From Ramazzottius varieornatus (Eukaryota > Tardigrada > Eutardigrada > Parachela > Ramazzottiidae), in the NCBI GenBank assembly GCA_001949185.1, contig BDGG01000001.1:921153-985152 (forward strand): a stretch of DNA of 64,000 nt, read 5' to 3'. Below are positions 49,854 through 60,669 of the stretch, piece by piece (the stretch's first letter is position 1; each line of letters starts with the position of its first letter). The position numbers and the translations under genes were made by a program. Under the pieces are notes generated by a model. That model was given only the letters and a program-made list of their open reading frames with translations. It had not been told where the DNA came from and did no database searches.

Positions 49854-51005
49854 TCATTTTGACTTGATCATGCTCGAAAGATAAGTGTGATAAAATCTTT
49901 TGGGACATAAAACACGAACGGGTAGTTTGCCCGGAGGTACATTACGCTCAAAATGTTTAACAATAATAAACCACCAGAATCTGGAGAAATAACTGGACTC
50001 CTTGTCATCCATGAAACGGTGATGAGCCACCGCTGTGTGATAGATACAAAAGAGCCATGTCGTGATGACATAAGCTATGACAATATCCAGCGTGTAATGT
50101 GTTCTAGACAGAGTGATCAAAGCCACGCCTATGGTCGCCAGTATGTACATCAGCCACTTGGCGATGCGGCAGGCTACAATCTTTTGAGGTGTGTACTCGG
50201 CGAACAGCAGGCAGCAGAGGACCAAGGAGCAGGTGTGACCGCTGAAGATGAAATCTCCACAGTACGGCAAGTCGCCGTTGATGGACATGCCCAGTTTGGC
50301 GAAGAGCGAAAACGTCCGGTAGGCAATGAGGCTAAAGTTGGCGTGTTTCGAGCGGACAGCGCATTCGAATTTGGTGTTGGCTTGCGGCAGTAACGTGACG
50401 GCCATGGTCACTGCCCGCATCAGGTACAAAAGTCCGGTGAGGAAGAAGGCGCGTCGGAGGATGATTGAGCGATGTTGGTGGATGGCGATGACGAATAACG
50501 TTGGATAGGTTAACAGTAGCAAAATGTATTCGCACATTTCTTGTCCGCGATCAACTTGGGGGATGAAATGGAAGGTGATGTCGGGTAGGGGCGGAACAAG
50601 CGTAGGCTGAAAATCATGAATAACGGCCAGGGACAGGCAGGAACAGAGTATGCCGAATAAGAGGAACAGGAAGGCTTGGAAGGTCTTGAGGTATTCCGGT
50701 GGATAGTCAGCGTCGGGTGAGGCGGTGTCGACGTCATCGTGGGACTCGTAAATGTCCAGATGGGTGTCGGTGGCAGCCGAGCACGTTTGGCGGATGGTGG
50801 TACTGGGCGGAGGGTCAGCTTGCACGACGCTGATGGTCGTGCTGTCGGCCTTTTTTTTGGATATTTTTGTGTACGAGTAATCCATACTGGAAAGTGTCGG
50901 ACTGATCGGCAGTTTAAATTTCACATATTTAGACGGGTGTAGTACAATTGAGATTCGATCGACTGACTTTCTTAGCAACTCCGCCACGTCGTCCCCGTTT
51001 GGCAT
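49854..51005 (-). CDS. Sphingomyelin-synthase-family enzyme
   Basis: One uninterrupted frame of 383 codons. After a soluble N-terminus of about 110 residues come six hydrophobic segments. The catalytic motifs are visible: YCGDFIFSGHT and THYTLDIVIAY, which supply the His, His and Asp of the LPP-type triad in SMS enzymes. Family members transfer phosphocholine (SGMS1, SGMS2) or phosphoethanolamine (SAMD8) from a phospholipid to ceramide in Golgi, plasma membrane or ER. I see no N-terminal SAM domain in this frame. Sequence alone does not tell which head group it uses. Being intronless is unusual beside its neighbours and may reflect retroposition or intron loss. Confidence 0.9.
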   Translation of the reverse strand: MPNGDDVAELLRKSVDRISIVLHPSKYVKFKLPISPTLSSMDYSYTKISKKKADSTTISVVQADPPPSTTIRQTCSAATDTHLDIYESHDDVDTASPDADYPPEYLKTFQAFLFLLFGILCSCLSLAVIHDFQPTLVPPLPDITFHFIPQVDRGQEMCEYILLLLTYPTLFVIAIHQHRSIILRRAFFLTGLLYLMRAVTMAVTLLPQANTKFECAVRSKHANFSLIAYRTFSLFAKLGMSINGDLPYCGDFIFSGHTCSLVLCCLLFAEYTPQKIVACRIAKWLMYILATIGVALITLSRTHYTLDIVIAYVITTWLFCIYHTAVAHHRFMDDKESSYFSRFWWFIIVKHFERNVPPGKLPVRVLCPKRFYHTYLSSMIKSK

Positions 51006-51949
51006 CGCTGCACGCTGGAACCAGGTGAACCGCTATACCCAAGAAAACACATGAAGAAATTTCTATCGCCGATCAACTATCAATCGTATTTCCTTCCGGA
51101 CAAAAACGGACTGATTTTTAGTCCTGGTTAAACATGCGGTAAACTATACTGTGGAAATCACGCAAGAACACGGCTATCCCTCATGCTGGCCAGATGTCAC
51201 GGCAGAGGGCGCCACTGAAGGCACTGCCTCCAGTGACAATAAAACGACTTGCTTTGTCGGTTCCCATGGCCCGACCTTGAAGGAATTTTAACCTCAGTAG
51301 GAGCATTCATCGTTTCCACATGTGACAGAATGACAAGAATCGTATTGAGGTATTCAGCGTTCGTGTGTACCTTCAAGAACAGTTTATTAATCTTCGACCA
51401 GTCCGTAGCTCTGACCACTGCGAGATCAAACAGGTATTGTCGATACTCGATAACGAGTCTGAAATATCGGCCGCCTCCGATTTGGGCTTAGGATACTGAT
51501 TGGTCCGTGGTCGAGACTCCGAAAACAACAATTAGAGTTTACATAGGCTGTGACGGTAGCAATCTAAGTTTCGCTGGTTTCTGCTCTTGCCTGAAGGACA
51601 ACTCCATCTCGATCAAGCATGTATGTATGTTAATGATTACCTAGAGCAATATTAACGCCCCCGTGTGTCGGTACTATGTAACCTCGTAACATCGTCATCG
51701 CTTACATCTCCGTTCTTGAAGTTTACTTGCGGCAGAAAGTCAAAATCGATTTCACGGGGAATTCACGCTGAAATGTTCGGTGGTCACCATGAGTCGCATA
51801 GGTCCTATTTTAAAAGTCTTGGCTACATCTTGCCATTGAAAACATGTAAATTTCTTGTGTTCAGGACAAAGATTGGACTTTTCGAAATTCTAGAACATGA
51901 CATCTCATATCTTAAGACGGGCGGCGTTTACAGCACTAACAAGAGGATT
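51006..51949. other. Intergenic, no supported gene
   Basis: Promoter side of the sphingomyelin-synthase-like gene. No other feature recognised. Confidence 0.35.
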
Positions 51950-52257
51950 ACGCCAAGCGACATATCCTGATGATCGCACCAACCCAACAGAAAGATAGAG
52001 GAAAGTGTTGCGCACAGTTTAAGCTATTAAACTGGTCCAGATATAATTCTGGAAGGATCTGCGGGAGGCGCGACCACGGGCTCCAAGTTGCTGCAGTGTC
52101 GTACAGTAAAGCTCTTTGATTCATAATTTTGATTGGCTGGGAACTGTTCACCCGATCAGCTNNNNNNNNNNNNNNNNNNNNNNNNNNNNNNNNNNNNNNN
52201 NNNNNNNNNNNTCTTTCTGTTGGGTTGGTGCGATCATCAGGATATGCCGCTTGGCGT
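51950..52257. repeat. 46-bp inverted repeat spanning an assembly gap
   Basis: 51950-51995 and 52212-52257 are reverse complements with one mismatch in 46 bases. The similarity continues weakly outside (AAGAGGATTACGCC against the complement of GGCGTGATCCCCTTG). The right arm begins exactly at the gap edge. It may be a terminal inverted repeat of an element or a hairpin the assembler could not cross. Confidence 0.8.
52162..52211. other. Assembly gap of 50 N
   Basis: A run of exactly 50 N marks unknown sequence of arbitrary length. It interrupts any feature across it. Confidence 0.99.
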
Positions 52258-52587
52258 GATCCCCTTGTAAGGAACAAGTATCCATTTACGGTAAACGTCC
52301 TTCTACAAAGCTCTTTTGGTTTTTACGTGTCCCGACGAGAACCCAAGCGACAGCGTCGATCTTACCGAAGACGCTCGTTCACTGTCAAGTAGCCCCTAAT
52401 TTTAAGTGGCATAGTCTATGTCCCTGTAAACTACACTGAGATATTACTGACCACGGGTCTTCAGTATACGGTCTTTGCCAGTATTTGAAACTGGCTGCCG
52501 TTTCCCCGAGGTTACCTTCTTCTGAAATTCCTAAAGAGCAAAGTAGCGGGGGATGGCTGAAGAACGAAGGTACTCCGAAGTCTGTTC

Positions 52588-53541
52588 ATGTCCACGCGTT
52601 TTACGACAAAGCCGGAACACCTTCATGGCCAGCTGCGTTTCTTCGTGGCACGTATTCAGTTCATTCGGGCGGCAAACATCAGGCGACATGAAATTCCTTT
52701 CAGCGTCGGCGCCGGAAGCGCCGTGACAATGACTTCCGCCTACGCAGAATGGGCTATAACTGCGGACTATTTTCGGCAGCTTAAACGTTCAGTGCCCTTT
52801 CGCAGCCGAGCCTGGGATAAATTTTATAGTCATCGAACGAGCCTTTGCACTTCCCTTTCCCGCACGCTTCCGCCCTTTGGACTCTTAAAATGCGACATTC
52901 GGTCCCTTCCAGGTCGATTTGGCCCGACTAAAGGTCGCCTTGGTATTCCACTCAATTACCTCCTTTACGTTTTACAACTTGCCTCTGGGCGTGGAGAACG
53001 ACATTACGGGGCCCTTTGGCTGGAACTTAATGAGCTACATAACCTTACCGTGATCCTCAAATGGGGCCTGCAGTTAACATCCCGTATGCAATATCAGCAC
53101 GGCGCTCCCTTGTGTTTAGCAAACATACGTGTGTCGTGTGGCCGTATAGCTCTACAACGTTCCGTTATCGATTGGGCAGCATTCTTTCCTTTCAAGGTTG
53201 CCCTTACAGCCTCCACTGTGTACTCGTTTGTCAGCCATCAGCCGATTACCGCAGGTTGTAATGTGATTATTAGGAAGCTGTATGCATGTGGCCTCGCGCA
53301 GGAACAGCCGAGAGCCTTCGCCGGTTCCCGTAATGAGGACCCATCGCTTTCGGGTAATGTAAACGGGTGCCTGGTTCCCCTTCTTCCACAATATCAACAC
53401 TTCACGCTGAGCAAGTCGAATCGGTCCGATACTACTAGCTGGGCTGTCAACCGTATAAATAGCCGTACTTCTACCGACAGCGTCAGTTCCAGTTTCCCAA
53501 CTGGTCTCTTGACGAGTCGACCACTTTTCTTCTACCTATAG
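52588..53541 (+). CDS. Unrecognised 317-codon ORF
   Basis: An ATG-started frame stays open for 317 codons without an intron. It is the longest open frame here that no family explains. The product is basic and rich in Ser, Arg and Leu, with no clear signal peptide, membrane helix or repeat. I recognise no motif. Centrin follows on the same strand about 400 bp later. It could be an orphan gene, part of a mobile element near the inverted repeat, or chance. Confidence 0.3.
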   Translation: MSTRFTTKPEHLHGQLRFFVARIQFIRAANIRRHEIPFSVGAGSAVTMTSAYAEWAITADYFRQLKRSVPFRSRAWDKFYSHRTSLCTSLSRTLPPFGLLKCDIRSLPGRFGPTKGRLGIPLNYLLYVLQLASGRGERHYGALWLELNELHNLTVILKWGLQLTSRMQYQHGAPLCLANIRVSCGRIALQRSVIDWAAFFPFKVALTASTVYSFVSHQPITAGCNVIIRKLYACGLAQEQPRAFAGSRNEDPSLSGNVNGCLVPLLPQYQHFTLSKSNRSDTTSWAVNRINSRTSTDSVSSSFPTGLLTSRPLFFYL

Positions 53542-53954
53542 CTATCGGCTGTCAATATTACCGCCCGTTATTTCTTTACCTTTTCCACCATACCGCTTCC
53601 GTTTACCGTTCCCAGTTTCCATAGCTTTCGGGAAGCCCTGGAAAGTAAATTAGAGATCCATTGCACCCACGCTGAGCAAAGAGAATGGCGTTCTGAGTGG
53701 AAAAGCCACTGGTCAATTCACAACGTCGCAGTCTTTCGTCAAGTTTTTCACAAACTAATCAAGCTGTCCACAAGTGGACCTTCCATCGGGCGATTGATTG
53801 ACGAATGCCATTGATTGTTCGCCAATCAGCGGACTCTTTTCGCATTGGCCAGTTCGATTTTGCCTCGTCGTTCCCGTTTTGTCTGGAATCTTTCCTTCGC
53901 ACCCAAGACTTCCCTACCAAGAGTTCTGTTTTCGTTCACGCAACCCCGTGCAAA

Positions 53955-54698
53955 ATGTCTTCGAAAAGTGGCAAGTCGAACCAGAGCGCAGCTGCCCGCA
54001 AGAAGAATCTCAAAGTGGACTTGACTGACAAGCAACGAGCAGGTATATTCCGATGGGAAAAGGATCTTCCGATATATATTACTTCCGTCGCTGAAACTGT
54101 GGTTCTGTATTCTGCAGAAGTAAGGGAAGCGTTTGATCTGTTTGACCCGGATCAGTCGGGCGAAATTGACGGAAAAGATCTGAAGGTAAGATTCTGTGCC
54201 CATAGCTTCGCTCATTTGGCGCATTACATCATCGATTACAGTGGTGCCGCACGGTATATGACGTGACATCATGGGCGACTTGTCGAGCACAGCCCTGCCA
54301 GCAGTTTGTTGCACGAGATTCCTGACGATTTGTGTTACTTTCAGGTTTGTCTTCGCGCATTAGGGTTTGAGCCCAAGAAAGAAGAGATCAAGAGGATGCT
54401 TCAGGATGTCAAAAGTGATGATGGCAAGATAAACTTCGACCAGTTCCTCATCCTCATCACGTCGAAGATGAACGAGAAGGACGCTCACGAAGAAATCCAG
54501 AAAGCCTTTCGACTCTTTGACAGTGATGACACAGGTAAAATAAGCTTTCAGAACCTCAAGAGGGTAGCGCGAGAGCTGGGGGAGAGTCTTACGGATGAAG
54601 AGCTCCGGGAGATGATTGAAGAAGCCGACCTGAATGGCGATGGCGAAGTGGACGAGAAAGAATTTCTGCGCATTATGCAAAAAACTGGTCTTTACTAG
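53955..54698 (+). CDS. CETN: Centrin
   Basis: Three exons, 53955-54042, 54118-54185 and 54345-54698, in phase, give 169 residues. A basic N-terminus ([18 protein letters not shown]) leads to four EF-hand units: loop 1 [12 protein letters not shown] (39-50), loop 2 [12 protein letters not shown] (74-85), loop 3 [12 protein letters not shown] (111-122) and loop 4 [12 protein letters not shown] (147-158). [18 protein letters not shown] and [13 protein letters not shown] are centrin hallmarks. Loop 4 is complete. Loop 2 lacks the acidic first and last residues and should not bind calcium. The protein acts at centrioles and basal bodies and in nuclear export and repair complexes. The start at 53955 is the ATG that gives the typical length. 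Confidence 0.95.
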
Positions 54699-55829
54699 AA
54701 TTTCAACGATAAAAGCTTTCGATCCGTCTTTTAATTTTTTCTAACGAACAGTCCACTCTTCAGCATTCCTGCACTTTAGCTCTTGTGTATTTTCTATCTC
54801 TATATTTTCAACTGAAGGCCACTTCAGAAATTAATTATTCAACGTCCTTTCAGCGAATATTGTCGATACCGAAGTTTTCGGAGCACAACGGGATCTTTTA
54901 ACCTTGTTTAGATACGATGATTAAAGGACGTTCAAGGCAATCAGTACAAGTGTTATGCACTATTTTTCCTTCTCAACTAGCACTTTCCAGGAAAGTGTCG
55001 TTGCCAGAGATGCATAGGTAAACAGGCTCTCATGACGTTGATGAGGACAAGTCTACACGCACGTCCTTCCCTTTCTGACACCTGAGCCATTACATTGTTG
55101 TCTAGGTTCCACCTCAAAGTGTACCCAAGTTGACATTAACGACGCAGTTAGGGCGGCACCCGGGACATCATCACGAGTTCCATTATTCTGAGGAAGAAAC
55201 AAGAGAAGAGAACACAAACGTCACAACGGTTCAAATTTCAAACAGAAGACCTATCAAATCAAGAATCAACAGTCAACCCACACGTGCGTACTTCCTGGTT
55301 CGCAGTCCAGCAGAAACATATATTTACACCCCACAACTCCACGGTTACACAACGCCAGACCTTGGATTCTGATTGGCTGGTTTACTAAGAACGAAGAAGA
55401 ATTCAACATAAAAAGTAAAGAGCCACATTGAGCTGTGGAATCAGCTGGGCTTTCAAAACAGAAAACATCTAGGACCTTGTCGAGGGTAAGTCTAAGTTGG
55501 ACACTAAACTCAGGCCTTAAGACAGAGAAGGCTCAACTGTACTACGTGTAGAAAACAGACACTAGGTCAACTCGTGGACGAGGAAGACTTTGTATGGGTC
55601 GCCGTCCGTACTTTGTGCGTGAGAAGAAAGCAGCGCGGGGTTTATGAAAGACTGCCGACTAACATTCCGCGGTCGTTAAAGGACGATCTACAGATCTTTG
55701 GATCGATGAAAAACCATCGGTATCTGAACCATATTCTGTCGGGAACAAAAAAGCAGCAGACATTAGGCAATGCGAACTTCCCGAATGGAAAAAAGACCAC
55801 ATATGACAGAGGTTTCACGCCCGTTTGAC
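54699..55829. other. Intergenic, no supported gene
   Basis: Holds the 3' ends of centrin and of the secreted orphan. Plus-strand frames at 55130-55372 and 55574-55828 have no family or splice support. Confidence 0.35.
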
Positions 55830-56814
55830 TCACTTTGTGCTTTTCCGGTCTTGTCCATCACAAGACAGTTCGGTACTCCACTTGGATTCGGCCTCGTTGG
55901 CAGCCGGAATGTCCGGTCCAAAAATGAAGCAACTGAAGTTGTCGATCTTGTCATCGTAGCGCATGGTGTTTACGTCTTCAGCACGGACACGTACGTCTAC
56001 GCTCTGCAAAACACGACAAACTATCATTACTTGAATCTGGTAGCTTTGGTACCATACAAAAAGACTAACAGGAAGCTAAAACTTACGCGGACAGACTTTC
56101 CGCAGACATTCCGAGAGATAGTCTTGTTGACCACCGGTGAATTTAAATCTTCCGCAGTCAGCAGTGCAGTATAGTTCCGATGAGATGTAGAGTCAGCGCC
56201 AAAGTCATGGTTTTGTCGTTCTCTACAACGTGAAGTTCAGTTAAGCAAATATGTTCGATCACGATACGAAGGACCCTCGAAAATAATTTGGAAGTTGGGC
56301 GTACAAACTCGACAAGATTCCAAGTCGCGCACGCATTCAGCGACTAACACTGATAGCATGCGCCACCAGGGAAAATAAACTTAGCGAGCAGGGTAGTTTT
56401 CCAAGTGGCGCACACTGCTAATCAGTAAGGCCAAATGTTTGCGCCGGTTAAAATGCGGATCTTGTCGAGTTCGTTCGCCAAGCTCCCACCTCGGTATTCA
56501 ACTTACTTGTCAATGAAAATCCTGAGCTCCGGGCCACATATGCCCAAAGGTTCGTCACAAGAGATACCGTTGTGTTCAACAACTTGGTCGTTTTCCAAGT
56601 GAAGAGGCCAAGCCTCGATCCGAAAGAACCCTTTGACTTCGGGGTACTTGCTGATGTCCACCAGATGCTGTGCTCGGTCTACCCGGCCCCCCTTGATCAC
56701 TGCCACCGATGACAGGAAAAAGATGCCCCAGGCTTCGATAGGCATGGCGGCAGCACCAGTTGCGCATGCCACAGACGACAGGAAGAAAATGCCCCACATC
56801 TCGATCGGATCCAT
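55830..56814 (-). CDS. Small secreted protein, unknown family
   Basis: Three exons on the minus strand, 56814-56507, 56222-56087 and 56003-55830, join in phase and give 205 residues. The start carries a hydrophobic segment that occurs twice: IEMWGIFFLSSVA and, 22 residues later, IEAWGIFFLSSVA. A duplicated signal peptide is the likely reading. The mature part contains FFRIEAWPLHLEND, GISCDEPLGICGPELRIFID and then VDVRVRAEDVNTMRYDDKID. The Cys spacing and the D-D-x-I-D near the end faintly recall the N-terminal region of Notch ligands, but no DSL domain or EGF repeats follow, so I do not assign it. Expected location is extracellular. Confidence 0.65.
56319..56452. repeat. Two adjacent palindrome-family copies, upstream part of the secreted orphan
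   Basis: Copies at about 56319-56374 and 56398-56452 lie in intron 1 of the secreted orphan. The first has arms CCAAGTCGCGCACGC and GCATGCGCCACCAGG. The second has CCAAGTGGCGCACAC and a worn right arm, TGCGCCGG. The spacing of about 24 bp resembles the pair in CKAP5 intron 24. Confidence 0.65.
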
Positions 56815-57823
56815 TTTTTTCCAGGAAAACCGGGACTTCGGAGAAAAATCAAACGATGAAGGACGTGGGAAGGTTGGGGAATTCCTGGCACTCCGCGAAA
56901 AGGTGCACCTCTGTACCCGCCTTCATACGGCTTTCGGAAACTGGCGGTAGTGGTCGAAATGTGGCCGGAAGACCTTGAATTGGACTTTGTGGTGGAGTCC
57001 ACCGCGAAACTTGCCTTGGTTGGAACTTGAAAGGCAGGTGTAAAGTCGAGAAGCGCAGGTTGTAACCTTGTAATGAATACCAACACGGAAGAACGATAGT
57101 CGTGCACACAGGCAGATACGATTTTACCCCGGAAGTCACGAAGTCTACAAAAATCACCAGTAAATAACACTTGCGTGCAGAAAATTCAAAGTAATGAGAA
57201 ATGAGCAGCTGGATTGTTCATTCACACTTGGAAGAAAATTCGTACGGCACTTCGTCACAAGTTTTGCGGAAAAGTTTGAAGATATTCAACGTGAGTTTCC
57301 GCCTAAAGATGAGTTCCTCGTGATATCGTGACGCATTTCTGGGTTTACCAGTCTACCTTACATCGCCGGCTTCTCTACCACATACGTTCGTTTGAGTGTG
57401 GATCTTTGTCCTAGAGTGGAGGTAACAAGTAAGTAAATTCCGTGGAGACCGACGACTCCCGCGCAGCGCGTTGATGGAAAAACAAGCGTGGTCATGTATG
57501 AATGGATGACGAACTGCCACTTCAGACTGATCTTACCGGCACGTCCTAGGTCAACACCACCTGAATGAGAAGCCGGAAATATGTTCATCGGCTAACAGAC
57601 GTCACATGGCGTCAACTTGACAAGACTAATGTCTGTCACGCGTAACGGGATTTTTATGCATGATCAATGCGAATTATTAGTTTCTCCACAAGACACTCTT
57701 ACAAAGCGAGGTATAGAAAAACGTACAGACCGACGAGTTCACGTTTGAATTTTTGAAGTTTCTGTGGTTGATCAAGGCGAGCAAGACGTGCAATAAAACT
57801 AAAAAAATATGTAACACTCACAT
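56815..57823. other. Intergenic, no supported gene
   Basis: Open frames on both strands lack starts, splice partners or family similarity. It must contain the secreted-orphan promoter and the JMJD6 3' UTR. Confidence 0.35.
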
Positions 57824-60015
57824 TTAGGTGGCACCTGCGTTCCTTCCCTCGAGTCCGTCCAACCGGTCGTCGGGAAGAACTTCCGCTTTTAGCTCTGCGA
57901 GTAAACAAAAGACAAGGCGTCAAACTTGGTCAACTCGCAGGTGAGTCAGATACTAAACTTCAACTTACTTTTGCGTTCACTGTTGTCCGAAGAATCCAAA
58001 CTGCCTTCACCACTGTCAGGAGAATCGAGAGGACGTTTCGACCCGACGTGCTCCGGTAAATTCATCGTCCCTTGTGGCGACCCTGCAGCTCCGTCAGGTA
58101 CCGGCCTCTTCGTCTTCGTGTCGTCTTCGTCTTCCGAATTGGAAGATGAGCTGGACGAGGACGAACAACTACTGCTGGAATCCGACTGGACGCCCGTCGA
58201 ACGCTGTAGATCGACCTGATCTGCCATGTCAGCGATCTCTGGCCGTTTGGCTCGGAGGACAGCATACCACTTCTGGGAGAGCTTCGGTCGACCGCGAACT
58301 GTCTTGTGCCAGACCACAGGGAAGTTCACACGACTGAAAGAAGCACGGGAATATTCAGATGCAAGCCGAAACCTTCGGGCACTCTTATCGCTTACCAGTC
58401 ATAATCGTCTGTGGTGTCGGCCCAGATCGTTATCTGAAGTGGCGCACGTTCACATTGTAATCAGTAAAGAGCGCGCGCCACTTGAAAACAGTCCGGGTGA
58501 AAAATCATTTGCCGACGTTCAACTGTTAAAATGTTGCCGGGCAAGAGGAAACTTACCTCGCGAAGTTCTGCGTGACGGCGACAGTGTCCGTCAAGTTGAC
58601 AACGACGTGCCACCTGGAAGAAAAACGATGGTCGAACCGGAAAATCTCAGAAGAGCTGCGCATTTCTCGCATTTGTCCACTTACCATCCTCCCGGTACAA
58701 AGACAGTCTCGCCCGGTTTCTGTAGAATTTCCAGCTGGAAAAGGAGGTCAGAATATGAAGTCGAGTTTCTTTTTCGGTATTAGGCGAGACTAACTTACAG
58801 GTTTGTGTTCAGCAGGCCAAGAGGGTAACTGCGTCTTCGGGTATACGCACTGGAACCACGACACGGCTTCGTTGGTCTGTTTAGGCGCTTCTCTCTTCTG
58901 AACTTTCAGAGCTTCTTTCTGGACGGCGGTGGGGAAGAGACACCATCTCTTATAGCCATGGACAAGGGCATTCCAAGCACTGGTCCCTAGTGGATCAATG
59001 TGGATGCCCGTCCCGGACCTGGCGGGACCCAGCACGAACCATCGATAGGGCGGACGACGCTTTTGATCGGCGTACTCGAATAGATCGTCAGCAAAGTACT
59101 CGGGAATACTGTAATCTTTAAGTAAGGCTTTCTCACCGGTCCTCTATCGGAATAAACCATTTACTTTCACGTTCAGCGAGAATGATTTTAAAGTCGAAAC
59201 TGGAGAGTTTACCTCGGCGAAGCTGCTATCGAAAATATACATCGGACTATCATCGTCCGTCTCTTTCATGTATCGCAGATAATGCTTCAGTTTCAATCTC
59301 ACTGAATATCCTTCATCGTCCTCTCCAACCTTAAAGCGATCTTCCCCGTAAAGCTCCTGCAAGGCCTGCAAAAGAAATATTGAAGAACGTGTCTTTCGAC
59401 AACCGGAAATCAAGTTTCAACGACAGAAAACAGCTGTTTTCCCAAGTGGCGCACGTTGCCAGTGTTGTCGGCTGAAAGTGTGCGCCACTTCAGATGACGA
59501 TTTTCCAAGTTTCGTTTGCCAGCCTCCAGTCTCACAAAACGCTCCCGTACCACGTCGTGTTAAACAAAAGCTGATACAGCAACCCATCACATGGCACCAA
59601 CGTTTTTTCTGAACTCGCACCCTTGAAAATGAATGTGGAAAATATTCCTACCTCATAATTCCAGTTTGTCTGCGCTTTCCATCCTAGCTGCGAGTTGCGA
59701 ATCACAACGGGTTCATACGGACGTTCATATTCCTCAATAAACTGCTCATGTGGCACAAGAGTCGCGTCAATCCGAGGAACATTGTCGATGAAGGCATCGA
59801 GAGAAAAAGCGAAGAGTTTGGCATAGTTGAGAGCATTCCAGTCAGCGGCAGTTTTCAGTTCTGTAACGAGACAGCATTCTCAAAAATTAGTACTTTTGTA
59901 TTTTAACACTTGTATCTTGTCTAAGCTATCTATTCAACTTACCAGAGCGCGATGCTTCCTTTGCCTCCGCGAGCTTGGAGAAGTATTCTTCGTCATGTTC
60001 GTTTCTCTCATCCAT
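57824..60015 (-). CDS. JMJD6: JMJD6 JmjC hydroxylase
   Basis: Eight exons on the minus strand: 60015-59943, 59860-59652, 59365-59213, 59143-58799, 58734-58685, 58613-58557, 58333-57969 and 57894-57824. All phases fit and the product is 440 residues. JMJD6 landmarks appear in order: [97 protein letters not shown] and [20 protein letters not shown]. Iron ligands are His193, Asp195 and His279. A serine run then an acidic stretch follow, as in the family. JMJD6 is a nuclear Fe(II)/2-oxoglutarate enzyme that hydroxylates lysines in splicing factors; arginine demethylation is also reported. Introns 3-4 and 6-7 are short, and two hold palindrome repeats. Confidence 0.95.
58436..58496. repeat. Palindrome-family copy, JMJD6 intron 6
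   Basis: GAAGTGGCGCACG and GCGCGCCACTTGAA flank a loop with ACATTGTAATCAGTAA. The left flank GATCGTTATCT is the complement of a flank found by the copies at 29.8 and 59.4 kb, so it is inserted in the opposite orientation. Confidence 0.75.
59441..59497. repeat. Palindrome-family copy, JMJD6 intron 2
   Basis: TCCCAAGTGGCGCACG and GTGCGCCACTTCAG surround a loop with GCCAGTGTTGTCGGCTGAA. This loop reads as the consensus of several other copies in reverse orientation, so the loop is conserved as well as the arms. Confidence 0.85.
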
Positions 60016-60669
60016 TAACAAGTTGGCTTTCCGACCAAATCACCACATCACAGGAGACAGACGATCCTGACGATGTTTCGCTTCTACTCCTCGCTCCTTT
60101 CACTTCACAAGTATGCCCATCGTTCTCCACTCGTCGTCAACTGAAGGATACTTCCAGCTCCAGGAGTCTCCAGTACTCCGGAGTCCGGATCCAGTTATTC
60201 CAGATCAGAAATCAGAATGTCGGATTTCAGAATCCAGTTCAAACAAAACGGATCAATCAACTCTTTGGATCAAACCAGAACCACTCGAACTGACATCACC
60301 CTACTGACGCTTCACGAAGGTGCCGAACTACGTCATAATCCGCATAACAATCAAAGGCTCGATGAAGTACATTCTCGTGTACTGTGGCGTAAATACGGCA
60401 CCTTCAATGCACTGCATCATAGCAATATGACACGTCATGGTGATGTCAGTTTTGATACCCGGAAGTTTCCTTCACGAAATCTCTAATTTTATGTCCTTCC
60501 GTTCCGCCTTCTCGCAACCGATCGAATTAGAAAGATAAAGATGACAGTTTTATTCGGCAAATTAGCAGAAGTAGGACGTCAGTACAACAGCTAAAATCAA
60601 ACAGTACAAAACCGCCGGGAAATTCAATGTCTATCAGCTGTTATAATGGCATGGTCCGTCAACGAAAGC
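60016..60669. other. Intergenic between JMJD6 and DARS1
   Basis: Promoter side of JMJD6 and 3' UTR of DARS1. Plus-strand frames here have no family match. Confidence 0.4.
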
